Notes under the pieces: generated by a model
Seen by the model: the letters and a program-made list of their open reading frames with translations, nothing else
Database searches by the model: none
What the model was told of the DNA's origin: nothing
DNA from: Gemmatimonadota bacterium
Lineage (GTDB): Bacteria > Gemmatimonadota > Gemmatimonadetes > Gemmatimonadales > GWC2-71-9
DNA length: 64,000 nucleotides
Direction of reading: 5' to 3'
Assembly: GCA_016720805.1 (NCBI GenBank)
Contig: JADKJZ010000003.1
Span: 62,001 to 126,000, forward strand
Position numbers and translations under genes: made by a program
In this document: positions 24,234 to 35,675 of the stretch, piece after piece
Position numbering within the stretch: position 1 is the first letter of the stretch
How the letters are laid out: each line of letters begins with the position of its first letter

Positions 24234-27200
24234 TCAGGGCGTCCGGGCCGCAGGACGAGCCAGTCCGGCGTTGGCCGCTGGCAGCGCATAGGTCCACGGT
24301 TGGGTCGGCAGCTTCCGCACGCGCGGATAGATCTCGTCGAGCGTGTTGCCGTCGTAGAGGCGGCCACCAACCATCACCATGCCCACCGAATTGCTGTTGC
24401 GGATGTTGACCAGCGGGTCGCGATCGAGGACGATCAGGTCCGCCAGCTTGCCGACTTCGAGCGAGCCGATGTCGGTGCCCAGTCCGATCGCCTCGGCGCC
24501 GACGATCGTGGCGGCACGCAAGGCATCGTGCGTCGGCAGGCCGCCGCTTTGCAGCAGCCACAGTTCCCAGTGCATGCCCAGGCCCTGCAGCTGGCCGTGG
24601 CTCCCGACACCGATCTTGCCGCCCGCCGCCACGGCCTTCGCCACGTCCTCGGCGTGCTGCCACATGGCGTACTCCTCACGGACAGCGAAGCCCGCCGGGC
24701 CAGGCGCGTTCCCCGTGCCGCGGCGGCGGATCTTGGAGGCCAGGTCGATCGGATGCGAGAAGCGGCGCAACTTGGCGTCGTTCACGAGGTCCTCGGTCTG
24801 ATAGAACCACCCCTCACCGAACGGACCGCCATACTCGACAATCAGCGTCGGCGAGTTGGTCGTGCCGGTCGCGGCATACCACTCGAAGAGATCGCGGTAC
24901 TTGGGCGTGATCGGCAGGGTGTGCTCGATGCCGGGGTAGCCGTCGATGCCGTGCGTCAGGTTGAGCTTCTGGTCGAGGCCACCTTCGGTGGTCGGCATGA
25001 TCCCCTGCTCCTTCGCCGCCTGGATGATCCACTGCCGCTGCTGGCGGTTGCCGCTCATGTACATCTTGAGCGTCTTGGTGTCGTAGTAGGTCGAGTAGCG
25101 CTTCATCACCTGCCGCGCGTGCTCGAGGTCGCGCACCCCTTCGGCCGAGAAGACGCCGGGGCCGGTGGTGTAGATGCGCGGCCCGATCATCTCGCCGGTG
25201 GCGACGCGGTCGCCGTAGGTGAGGAAGTCGGTGGTGGCGGTCTGCGGATCCCGCGTGGTCGTGGTGCCGTAGGCCAGCGTGGCGAGGTACTGCCAGGTCT
25301 GGGTGTTGTGGACGCCAGGCGTGAGCCACTGCGGGTGATAGTGGGTGTCCACCATGCCCGGCATGATCACCTTGCCGGCGACGTCGATCACGCGGGCACC
25401 GTCGGGAATGGCGACCGTCCCGCGGGCGCCGATGGCGACGATGCGGTCGTCGCGAATCACGAGGTCGGCGTTCTCGATGATCTCGTGATCGCGCATGGTG
25501 ATCGCCTTGGCACCGCGCAGCGCCACCACACCCCGGGCCTTGTCGCGGGTGGCCTTGACGGACACGCGCTGCTCGGCGGCGTGGTACCCCGGCTTGATCT
25601 TGGTGGTGGTATCGGCCTTGGCGAGCGAATCGGCCCGCGCCAGCGAATCCTTCTTGGTGGTGTCGGCACGGAGCAGGGCGATGCGACGCGCGTCCACCGC
25701 GAGCGAATCATCCACGACCTGGGCGCGGTCAAGGTCGTAGGTCCAGACGGCATTGCCGAGGCCCCACACCACCCGACGACCGTCACCGCTCCACGCAGGG
25801 AATTCGCCACCGACCTCGTTCAGTTTGCGCACCGGGACCGCCGCGCTGGCCGGCGACGCCACCGACACGCTCGGCGCGGCAGCACCGGCCGGCGGAACGG
25901 TGACCACGTACAGGTCCATGCCGACCACCGCCAGCGCCTGACCACCCTTGGGCGACATGAGAATCAGTGAGGCCGAGGGAGGCGTCGGGTTGCTCTCGAG
26001 GTCGTCGTTCTCCCAGTGCGATTGCATCGGGGTCCCCGCCGCCGCGTCATACGCCTTGGGCGGACGTGGTGCCGCCGGGCGCGCGCCGCGGCCACCGACG
26101 AGCCGCGCGGCCTGCGCGTCGAGTCCGGCGTCGAGTGTCATCCCGCCACCTGCGCCCGGAGGCATCGGGCCGGTGACCTTGAGGTGGGTCTTGAGGTCGG
26201 TGCCGTCCCAGCGAAACGAGACCAATCCGGCGCTGCCCCCCGAGGCGAAGATCCGGTCGCGATCGGTGCTGAAGTGCGGATTGCTGAGGCCGCCGGTCGG
26301 CATGATCATCGTGGCGGCGCCGCCAGTGGCGGGGAACCAGACGAATTCGGCGGCCGTCGGTCCGAAGAAGGCCCCGCCAGCTTCCTGCATTTCACGAGCG
26401 GCAGCGCGGGTGGCGACGATCCGGTCCCCGGCGGGCGACCAGGCCAGATCGGTGTAGTAGCCACCGCTGGTGATCGGTTGCGTCGTCCAGGCACCACGGG
26501 CGCCGAGCGTGGCGCGCACCACGCCACCGCCCTCGGCATCGGACCACGTGGTCCAGGCCAGCGCACGGGAATCTGGCGACCAGGTCGGCATGAACTCGCC
26601 CACGGTTGCCGTGCTCACCCGGCGCGGCGTGCCGTTGGGGAGATCCATCACGTAGATCTTGTCGAGCGACGAGAACGCGAGCTTGGTGCCATCGGGCGAC
26701 GGGGCGAGGTCGCGGCTCTGATGTGCGGTGAACGTGGCGGTCGTGTCCACGCGGTAGGCGAACTTCACCTCGGGGCCCATCTCGAGGGCCACGTCGGCCT
26801 CGAACGGGATCTTGGCCGGCGCGGTGCCATCCACCGGCACGCGCCAGATGCCACCACCGTAGGTCACGACCACGGCACGCGAATCGGGGGTGAATGAGTA
26901 GCCGGGGTATGCATCCATCGGCGCGCGGGATTCGGTGTCATCGCGCTGCACCGGGAACGCGAGCCACGATTCCTCTTGCGTCTCGAGGTTCCGGAGCCGA
27001 AGGCCGGTCTTGGTCTCGAAGCGGGTGGCATAGACCAGGTACTTGCCGTCGGGCGAAAGCGTTGGTCGGAAGGCCGAGCCGAAGCGGGTGGACATCTGCG
27101 CCGTGCGGCCGTTGTCGCGGTCCCAGGTGTACAGTTGGTACTGCGGCCCGACGGCATTGTATTGCCAGTCGCCGGTGCGTGCCGCGAACCAGAGGAAGCG

Positions 27201-27815
27201 CGGGTCCTTGCCGTAGGCGGCACCGAGCATCTTGAGCGTTGCCGGTGGGGCAGGCGTCGCGGAGAGTGCCACGCCGGTCCCGCCCTTGACGTTGTACATC
27301 CAGAGCTTCGCCGCGCCGCCGAGCTGTCCCGACTTGGACGCGACGACGTAGTCGCCATCGGGGGTCCACTCCGGCGAGACGTAGAGGTTGTTGTTCCCCT
27401 TGGTCAGCTGCGTGGTGTCCTTGCCGTCGAGCGAGAGCATCCAGACATTTTCCCCGCCGCTCCGATCGGAGACGAAGACCACGCGCTTCCCGTCGGGCGA
27501 GAAGCGCGGCTGCACGTCGTACGCCATGCCGCTGGTGATCCGCGTCGCCTTGCCGCCGGTGATCGGCAGCGTGTACAGATCGCCGAGGAGATCGAAGACG
27601 ATCGTCTGGCCATCGGGCGAGACATCGAGCGAGAGCCACGTCCCCTCGGTCGCCGTGAAGCGATGGGTGCGCGCGGTTTTGAGCGGGAGGGTGACGGCGG
27701 CGCTCGCGGCGGCAGTGCCGGCGCTTCCCTGCGCGGCGAGCCGCTCGGCGGAGGTCACGGCCAGCGTGGCGCACACCAGCGTGAGCAGGGTCGTGGGACG
27801 AGGCGTCATGGGCAT
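24234..27815 (-). CDS. secreted TolB-like propeller / amidohydrolase fusion
   Basis: Large exported protein, about 1193 residues. Signal LLTLVCATLAVTSAERLAAQ. The N-terminal two thirds is a PD40/TolB-type propeller with repeats such as LDVSPDGQTIVFDLLGDLYTL, RFSPDGKRVVFVSDRSGG and LAPSPDGTKLAFSSLD. The C-terminal part (~830 onward) is an amidohydrolase: GKVIMPGMVDTHYHPQW (metal His pair), GIEHTLPITP, KIGVGSHGQLQGLG (His) and SLEVGKLADLIVLDRDP. A peptidase/dipeptidase-like role outside the cell is plausible but unproven. Start 27815 is preferred over 27809 because GGA lies upstream. It sits between the PP2C and PD40-kinase genes in one operon. Confidence 0.88.
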   Translation of the reverse strand: MPMTPRPTTLLTLVCATLAVTSAERLAAQGSAGTAAASAAVTLPLKTARTHRFTATEGTWLSLDVSPDGQTIVFDLLGDLYTLPITGGKATRITSGMAYDVQPRFSPDGKRVVFVSDRSGGENVWMLSLDGKDTTQLTKGNNNLYVSPEWTPDGDYVVASKSGQLGGAAKLWMYNVKGGTGVALSATPAPPATLKMLGAAYGKDPRFLWFAARTGDWQYNAVGPQYQLYTWDRDNGRTAQMSTRFGSAFRPTLSPDGKYLVYATRFETKTGLRLRNLETQEESWLAFPVQRDDTESRAPMDAYPGYSFTPDSRAVVVTYGGGIWRVPVDGTAPAKIPFEADVALEMGPEVKFAYRVDTTATFTAHQSRDLAPSPDGTKLAFSSLDKIYVMDLPNGTPRRVSTATVGEFMPTWSPDSRALAWTTWSDAEGGGVVRATLGARGAWTTQPITSGGYYTDLAWSPAGDRIVATRAAAREMQEAGGAFFGPTAAEFVWFPATGGAATMIMPTGGLSNPHFSTDRDRIFASGGSAGLVSFRWDGTDLKTHLKVTGPMPPGAGGGMTLDAGLDAQAARLVGGRGARPAAPRPPKAYDAAAGTPMQSHWENDDLESNPTPPSASLILMSPKGGQALAVVGMDLYVVTVPPAGAAAPSVSVASPASAAVPVRKLNEVGGEFPAWSGDGRRVVWGLGNAVWTYDLDRAQVVDDSLAVDARRIALLRADTTKKDSLARADSLAKADTTTKIKPGYHAAEQRVSVKATRDKARGVVALRGAKAITMRDHEIIENADLVIRDDRIVAIGARGTVAIPDGARVIDVAGKVIMPGMVDTHYHPQWLTPGVHNTQTWQYLATLAYGTTTTRDPQTATTDFLTYGDRVATGEMIGPRIYTTGPGVFSAEGVRDLEHARQVMKRYSTYYDTKTLKMYMSGNRQQRQWIIQAAKEQGIMPTTEGGLDQKLNLTHGIDGYPGIEHTLPITPKYRDLFEWYAATGTTNSPTLIVEYGGPFGEGWFYQTEDLVNDAKLRRFSHPIDLASKIRRRGTGNAPGPAGFAVREEYAMWQHAEDVAKAVAAGGKIGVGSHGQLQGLGMHWELWLLQSGGLPTHDALRAATIVGAEAIGLGTDIGSLEVGKLADLIVLDRDPLVNIRNSNSVGMVMVGGRLYDGNTLDEIYPRVRKLPTQPWTYALPAANAGLARPAARTP

Positions 27816-27871
27816 CTGGCGTTCCGGGGTGTGATGGGTGCGCGGGGGACACCCAGGGTCAAGAGGCGAAC

Positions 27872-28737
27872 TCAGGCCGGCGCGCGTCCGGCGAGGATGG
27901 TGATGTTGTCGCTGCCGCCGCGGCTGAGCGCAAGTTCGAGCAACTCGCGGCACAACTGCTCCGACGAAGTCATCCGGTCGAGATGCTCGGCCAACTCCGC
28001 ATCGGTGACGTGCTTGGTGAGGCCGTCGCTGCAGAGCAGGATGACGGAACGGCGGTCGCGGATGTCGAATCGCGACACGTCGGGCTCCGCCTGGTCGCCG
28101 CCGATCGCGCTCACCAGGACGTTGTTGAGCGGCGAGCGGGTCACCTTCTCGCGGCTCAGCACACCCTGATCGACGAGCGCCTGCGCCATCGTCTGGTCCT
28201 TGGTGACCTGGGCGATCTCGCCCGAGAGGTAGCGATAGCAGCGCGAGTCGCCGACCTGCACCACGTAGACCCACGGCCAGATGATGATGGCCAGGGTGAG
28301 CGTCGTCGCCATCTTCGACCCGTCGCCATGGGCCGCCGCCTCGGCGCGCACCGCGGCATGGGCCTGGAACGCCGCCGAGCGGAGTGCCGCCTCGAACTCG
28401 CCGTCGTGCGCGCCGCCTGCGAGGTGGTAGCAGCGCAGCGACGACGACACGTAACCCATGATCGCCTCGACGGCGAGTTGGCTGGCTTCCGCACCGCCGG
28501 CCACGCCGCCGACGCCATCGGCCACCATCATCAACGTCGCGACGCGCTCACCACGGAGCGGCAACTGCTCGGCGCCGGCGAGCGAGGTGGCGTGCAGCAC
28601 CACCTGCGGATGGATGGTGGCGAGGAGGAACTGGTCCTGGTTGTCGCGCCGGACCTTGCCCGCGTGCGTGAGCCCGAAGAGGTCGAGTTCGTCGTCGCGC
28701 GGACGCTCCGACTCGGTCGTGGTGCTGAAGGCGGTGA

Positions 28738-28741
<4 letters not shown>
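27872..28741 (-). CDS. PP2C-family protein phosphatase
   Basis: Metal-dependent Ser/Thr phosphatase of 289 residues, expected to reverse phosphorylation by the adjacent kinases. Motifs: FGLTHAGKVRRDNQDQFLL (first metal Asp near 35), MMVADGVGGVAGG (metal Asp), YVVQVGDSRCYRYL, VILLCSDGLTKHV and RGGSDNITILAGR. No signal peptide; a short hydrophobic TLAIIIWPWVYVV is part of the fold. Its ATG overlaps the stop of the TPR kinase (ATGA), so kinase and phosphatase are translated together, as in other bacterial STK/STP pairs. Confidence 0.93.
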
Positions 28742-31365
<2,624 letters not shown>

Positions 31366-31393
31366 GCGCCTCGCTCGGGTCCGGAGGGATTCA

Positions 31394-31426
31394 ATTGTAT
31401 CGGGAACCCGGGAAATCTACTGCCGG
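31394..31426 (-). promoter_or_regulatory. candidate kinase-operon promoter, CCGGCAGTA/TACAAT
   Basis: On the minus strand CCGGCAGTA (31426-31418) is followed by 18 nt and then TACAATT, a good -10 match, about 29 nt before the kinase start. The same arrangement with identical spacing precedes the kinase gene starting at 37934, which supports function. Confidence 0.55.
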
Positions 31427-31466
31427 AACGGGGGTGGCGGAACGGGAGGGCGGCGCAGATTGGGGT

Positions 31467-31895
31467 CTATGCCAATGGGTGTGACCAGCGGAGTCCGGGG
31501 AACCGCGCGAAGTCTCGGTCGGTGGTGATGAACTCGCATCCGGATTCGATCGCCAGCGCCGCCAACCAGGCGTCGGGGATCAAGTTGCCTTTTGCCCCGA
31601 CCTCGCGACAGAGTCGCTGGAAGATCTCCCAATGCCTCACGCCGGGCGTGATCATGACGGCGTTGGGCTGGCTGCGGAACGCATTCGCGAAGCCAATGGC
31701 GGCCTCGATTGGTGCCGGCGGATGGAAGATCCGCGGGTGCGTCGCAATCCGGAGGAAGCCGCTCAACACCTGATCGGACACGGCGTAGGCCTCGTCCGAC
31801 CGGACCAATCGGTCGAGCCACGATCGATGCAGGGCGTGCTCCGGTGCGCTTTCCCGAAAGGCGTACACGAGCACGTTCACGTCAACCAGTCGCAG
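31467..31895 (-). CDS. vapC: VapC-type PIN toxin with probable CTG start
   Basis: PIN-domain RNase toxin, about 142 residues. First catalytic Asp in RLVDVNVLVYAF, Glu/Asp positions in SDQVLSGFLRIATHP, LIPDAWLAALAIESG, and EFITTDRDFARFPGLRW. A GTG at 31880 would exclude the first Asp. The CTG at 31895 has AGGAGG six nt upstream (31907-31902) and restores the full family N-terminus, so it is the favoured start. It overlaps the antitoxin gene by 14 nt. The 3' end faces the promoter region of the TPR kinase. Confidence 0.8.
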   Translation of the reverse strand: MRLVDVNVLVYAFRESAPEHALHRSWLDRLVRSDEAYAVSDQVLSGFLRIATHPRIFHPPAPIEAAIGFANAFRSQPNAVMITPGVRHWEIFQRLCREVGAKGNLIPDAWLAALAIESGCEFITTDRDFARFPGLRWSHPLA

Positions 31896-32193
31896 GGGAA
31901 TCCTCCTCGTCCATCAATTCGAGGAGCGCCGCGGTGTCGTCGAGATCGACACCGGGAGCCAGGGTTCCTCCGGCGAACGTCGGCAACGGCGTTCGCCCGC
32001 CCTCGACGGAGTCGGAGCGGGTGGTAGTCTGTGCCTCGAGTGCTTCCAATCCGCGACGGAGGATGTCCGACTTGGTCGTCCCAAGTCGCTCGGTGAGGCG
32101 CTCCAGGCGCTCCCGATCTGGTGGCTGCAGGTAGACCTGTACCGGCTCCGCCACCCGGGGCGCGGGTTTCTTGTCATCATGACGATACTTCAT
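31882..32193 (-). CDS. vapB: VapB-type antitoxin
   Basis: Antitoxin of about 103 residues, start MKYRHDDKKPAPRVAEPVQ. The core VQVYLQPPDRERLERLTERLGTTKSDILRRGLEAL resembles a ribbon-helix-helix DNA-binding fold. The acidic tail (LDDTAALLELMDEEDSPATG) should neutralise the toxin. Three short CATG-type palindromes cover the start codon, suggesting autorepression. It lies upstream of, and overlaps, the PIN toxin gene. Confidence 0.75.
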   Translation of the reverse strand: MKYRHDDKKPAPRVAEPVQVYLQPPDRERLERLTERLGTTKSDILRRGLEALEAQTTTRSDSVEGGRTPLPTFAGGTLAPGVDLDDTAALLELMDEEDSPATG

Positions 32194-32204
32194 GAAATCA
32201 TGAT
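32173..32204 (-). promoter_or_regulatory. palindrome cluster over antitoxin start
   Basis: Three adjacent inverted repeats: GTCATCATGAC (32173-32183), TTCATGAA (32189-32196) and ATCATGAT (32197-32204). They cover the ATG and its immediate upstream bases. An autoregulatory operator is inferred. Confidence 0.45.
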
Positions 32205-32243
32205 ATTGAACGGCGCTCGGGCTGTCAACTCTGCGACGAGTCC

Positions 32244-34910
32244 CTACCGCTTCAGCCGCGCCGCCAGGTCGGCGAACCAGTTCCGGACCAGGATCACCGT
32301 CGGCCGGGCCGTGCCGACCCCGGTTGCCCGCTGCCGCGAAAAGAGGAAGCTCTTGCCGTCGGGGGAGACGGCGAAGGAGGAGTGGAAGAGGTCGAGGTTG
32401 TAGCCGTTGGTGTCGAAGAGGGGGCGGAGCTGGACCACCTCGAAGCCGGCGGTGGTGAGCAGCTCGGCGGCGACCAGCTTGTTGGATGCGCTGATGAAGT
32501 AGAGCTCCTTGCTGTCCGGGGACCAGACCGGCGACATCCCGCCGCCGTTCGAGACCTGCCACCGCCCGCCGTTTGTGGCGGGGAAGGGGCGCACGTAGAT
32601 CTCGTTCGCCCCCGATTCGTCGGAGATGTACGCCAGCCAGCGGCCATCCGGCGAGAGCGCCGGGTGCATCTCGGTGAACTTCGAGGCTACCAGCGGCACC
32701 GGCGTCGAGTCGCCGCTGGTGCGGACGCCGACGAGGTCGCCGGCGCCGGCGGTGCCGTTGTCGGTGCGGAGCACCAGCCACTGGCCGTCATTCGACCAGA
32801 TGACCTCCTGAATCGGGCGATCGATCCGGGCCAGGCGCCGCTCCCCACCACTGCCGTCGGCCGCGATGCCATACACACCGCCGCCATTCAGCGAGTCGCG
32901 AACGAAGGCGACGGTCTTGCCATCGGGTGACCAGGTGGGGCGTCGGTCCTGCCCGCCGAAGGAGAGCCGTGAGAACGCGCCGGCGTCGAGCTGCTTGAGA
33001 TAGATCGAGAGGCCGCCACCGGTGGTGCCGGTGCCGACCGCGGCCCGACGGCCATCGGCCGAGAGCGCGAACGAATTGAAGACGCCGGACCAGCTGGTGT
33101 CGATCCGCGTGGCGACTCCCTGCCGATCAACGCGGACGAATTCCGAGGTGCCGGTCCCCGCCTTGCCCCGCGCGAAGAGCAGGGTCCCGCTCCGCGAGAT
33201 GGCGAGCATCGGCACGGTGCGGAAGAGCGCATGGATCGTGGTGCCGTCGAGTACGGCGGTGGCCGGTCCGGTGATCGTCAGCTTGTCGAGGTCGAACGGC
33301 GCCACCATCGCGGTGAAGTCGGTCCGGACGTAGAGCAGGTTGCCGCTCGGGAGGTACCACGCCTTCATGACGTCGGGGAGGAGCCTGGTGAGCTTGCTCG
33401 TCTTCAGGTCGATGACGCTCATCGTGCTGGTGGCGCAGTTCGAGGTGCAGACCGCCGCGAGCACACCGCGCGCGTCGGGGAGCGCGGTGACGTTGAGCAG
33501 GCCGAAGCCCCGGAGGGCGGTGTCCGCGAAGGCGACGGTATAGCCACCACCGGCGGCGCTCACGCGACGGAGTTCCGAGCCAGAAGGTGACGGATAGATG
33601 ATGGTGTTGTCGTCGAGCCAGGCGAGACCGTACTCCTGCGAGGCGGCCGAGTCGGCGAGTATCATGGAGGCGCCGCCATCAAGCCGCACCTTCTTGAGCT
33701 GCCGATCGGCGGTGAAGGCGATCCACTGGCCGTCCGGCGAGAAGGCGGGCGTGGCGCCGCGCTCGGTGCCGGGAATGGCGGCCGCTTCGAGGCGGTCGGC
33801 ACGCTTGAGCCAGATCGGACTGTTCTGGATGCTCTTGCGGAACAGGATGTTCTCGCCGGTCGGCGAGATGGCGAGCATCGAGCCGGGCTGGTCAAACTCG
33901 AGCGAGTCGCTGACGACGATCGTCTGCCAGTTGGGTGCCTCGACGGGTGCGGGGCGGAACCACGCGAACGCTGCGGCCGCGAGCGAGAGCACCGTCACGC
34001 CGCCGAGCAGCGCAACGGCGCGGTTGCTGCGCGGCGTGGCCGCCATGGCGCGGGTGCGCGAGGTCGCGGCGGTCGCGAGGGTCGGGTTGACCAGTGCGGC
34101 GGCGAATTCGGCGGCGGTGGCGAAGCGATCGGCGGGGAGCTTCTCGAGCGCGCGCAGCACCGCCGCCTCGACGGACTCGGGGACCGCCTTTCGCTGCGAG
34201 CCGATCGCGCGTGGTTCCTCGGTGATCAGGCGCGCGACGATCGCCTGCACGGTGGGGCCGGTGAAGGGGGCTTCACCCACGAGCATTTCATATGTCACCG
34301 CGGCGAGCGCGTAGATGTCGCTGCGGGCGTCGATCTGCTTCTCGCCCATCGCCTGCTCGGGACTCATGTACTGCGGCGTCCCGAGACTGAGGCCGGTCTG
34401 CGTCATCCGCTGGCCGCCGGCGGACTGCACGGCGAGGGCGATGCCGAAGTCGGCCACCAGCGCGTGCCCGCCCTGCAGCAGGATGTTCTCGGGCTTGATG
34501 TCGCGGTGGATCACGCCGTGTTCGTGGGCGTACTGGAGCGCGTCGGCGACTTCGCGCGCGGTGCGAATCGCTTCTTCCACCGGAAGCTGACGATCACGCT
34601 CGAGGCGTGCGCGCAGCGTCTCGCCGGTGACCAGCGGCATCACGTAGTAGAGCAGGCCGTCGGCCTCACCCGAGTCGAGCAGCGGCAGGATGTGCGGATG
34701 CTGCAGGCGGGCCGTGGTGCGAATCTCGGAAAGAAAGCGCTCGCCACCCAGCGCCGCGCCCAGGTCGGGGTGCAGCACCTTGATCGCGACGTCGCGATCG
34801 TGCTTGAGGTCGTGCGCGAGGTAGACGGTGGCCATGCCGCCCTGGCCGAGCTCGCGCTCGAGGCGATAGCGGTCGGCGAGGGCGGCGGTGAGGCGGGCGT
34901 GGGTGCTCAT
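32244..34910 (-). CDS. Ser/Thr protein kinase with C-terminal PD40 propeller
   Basis: Kinase of 888 residues, closely similar in design to the gene ending at 21547. GQGGMATVY P-loop, Lys44, HRD 135-137 (VIHRDIKPEN), DFGIAL, MSPEQAMGEKQID. Transmembrane segment near 300-320 (AVALLGGVTVLSLAAAAFAWF). The PD40 propeller has AFSPDGQWIAFTADRQ, TWSPDGKTVAFVRDS, ALSPDGRWLAYISDES and VWSPDSKELYFIS. Unlike that paralogue, the hinge-proximal loop reads DSGEADGLLYYVMP with no insertion. Its ATG overlaps the upstream hypothetical gene's stop (ATGA). Confidence 0.92.
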   Translation of the reverse strand: MSTHARLTAALADRYRLERELGQGGMATVYLAHDLKHDRDVAIKVLHPDLGAALGGERFLSEIRTTARLQHPHILPLLDSGEADGLLYYVMPLVTGETLRARLERDRQLPVEEAIRTAREVADALQYAHEHGVIHRDIKPENILLQGGHALVADFGIALAVQSAGGQRMTQTGLSLGTPQYMSPEQAMGEKQIDARSDIYALAAVTYEMLVGEAPFTGPTVQAIVARLITEEPRAIGSQRKAVPESVEAAVLRALEKLPADRFATAAEFAAALVNPTLATAATSRTRAMAATPRSNRAVALLGGVTVLSLAAAAFAWFRPAPVEAPNWQTIVVSDSLEFDQPGSMLAISPTGENILFRKSIQNSPIWLKRADRLEAAAIPGTERGATPAFSPDGQWIAFTADRQLKKVRLDGGASMILADSAASQEYGLAWLDDNTIIYPSPSGSELRRVSAAGGGYTVAFADTALRGFGLLNVTALPDARGVLAAVCTSNCATSTMSVIDLKTSKLTRLLPDVMKAWYLPSGNLLYVRTDFTAMVAPFDLDKLTITGPATAVLDGTTIHALFRTVPMLAISRSGTLLFARGKAGTGTSEFVRVDRQGVATRIDTSWSGVFNSFALSADGRRAAVGTGTTGGGLSIYLKQLDAGAFSRLSFGGQDRRPTWSPDGKTVAFVRDSLNGGGVYGIAADGSGGERRLARIDRPIQEVIWSNDGQWLVLRTDNGTAGAGDLVGVRTSGDSTPVPLVASKFTEMHPALSPDGRWLAYISDESGANEIYVRPFPATNGGRWQVSNGGGMSPVWSPDSKELYFISASNKLVAAELLTTAGFEVVQLRPLFDTNGYNLDLFHSSFAVSPDGKSFLFSRQRATGVGTARPTVILVRNWFADLAARLKR

Positions 34911-35542
34911 GGTTTGGCCGCGGGGCGCACGCGCTCGAAGAGGTATTTGCCGGGATAATCGGGATGGCGACGGATGCCGGGGAAGGTCAACTCCAGCCGT
35001 CCGTCCTTGAGCAGGCGGAAGCGGCGCTGCGTGTCGCGGCCCGTCACGCGGCCACGTTCGAGCACGAGTGCGTCTTTTTTCCACTCCGCGCGCGTGCGAT
35101 ACAACGCCGTCCCGACGGCTTCCTGTCGGGCGAGCCCATCGACGGTCCACCACATCGCCGACGCCCCGTCGGCGAAGATCGTCACGGTCGAATCCTCGAC
35201 CGCGAAGGCGATCGAATCGCGCGGGTTCGTCTCGACCCAGAGTGGATACGCGTCGCTGGCACGCGGCGGCACCGGAAACGGACCGGGGGCCCAGCGGATC
35301 TGGTCCACGGGCACGAGCGGCTGCTGGGCGATCGGCAGGTCGGGGCCAGTGCGGGGCGCGCGGGTCGTGTCGTACGCCGGATGCTTCGAGACCAGGTACC
35401 AGGTGCCGGCCAGCGTGCGCAGCGTCGGTGTGGGGGCCGACTGGCCAACGGCGTTGGACGCCGGTGCGAAGGCGACGACGACGAACGCCACCACAAGGCG
35501 CAAGAGGATCGGGCGACTGGAGTGACGGGCACGCACGCTCAC
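34907..35542 (-). CDS. secreted hypothetical protein, lipocalin-like length
   Basis: About 211 residues with an N-terminal export signal (LLRLVVAFVVVAFAPASNAVGQ). The mature part starts LRTLAGTWYLVSKHPAYD and is beta-rich (SIAFAVEDSTVTIFADG, RFRLLKDGRLELTFPG, GKYLFERVRP), reminiscent of lipocalin-type folds, but no family is assigned. GTG at 35542 is used; GTG 35536 is possible. It is cotranscribed with the PD40 kinase (ATGA overlap). Secretion beside a receptor kinase makes an accessory or ligand-binding role conceivable. Confidence 0.7.
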   Translation of the reverse strand: MSVRARHSSRPILLRLVVAFVVVAFAPASNAVGQSAPTPTLRTLAGTWYLVSKHPAYDTTRAPRTGPDLPIAQQPLVPVDQIRWAPGPFPVPPRASDAYPLWVETNPRDSIAFAVEDSTVTIFADGASAMWWTVDGLARQEAVGTALYRTRAEWKKDALVLERGRVTGRDTQRRFRLLKDGRLELTFPGIRRHPDYPGKYLFERVRPAAKP

Positions 35543-35619
35543 AGGAGCTCTCGGGTCGCAGGGGCAATTGTGATGGGAAGCCTCGAAAGATACGGCCAAT
35601 CCGCCGATCGGGCGAAACA

Positions 35620-35675
35620 CGACCTACGACCTACGACTTACGACTTACGACCTCTAACGACCAACGCCTAACACC
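35620..35675. repeat. heptamer array, CGACCTA type
   Basis: Phased units CGACCTA twice, CGACTTA twice, CGACCTC, then TAACGAC, CAACGCC, TAACACC. It fills the end of the gap up to the stop of the next kinase. The unit matches the array near 8761. Confidence 0.8.

Noticed and set aside
27816..28274. N-terminal extension of the propeller-amidohydrolase to 28274
   Set aside because: It overlaps the PP2C gene in another frame and would bury a clear signal peptide at 27815.
34911..35567. N-terminal extension of the PD40 kinase to 35567
   Set aside because: The kinase domain begins at 34910 like its paralogues; the extension is the shadow of the secreted hypothetical gene.
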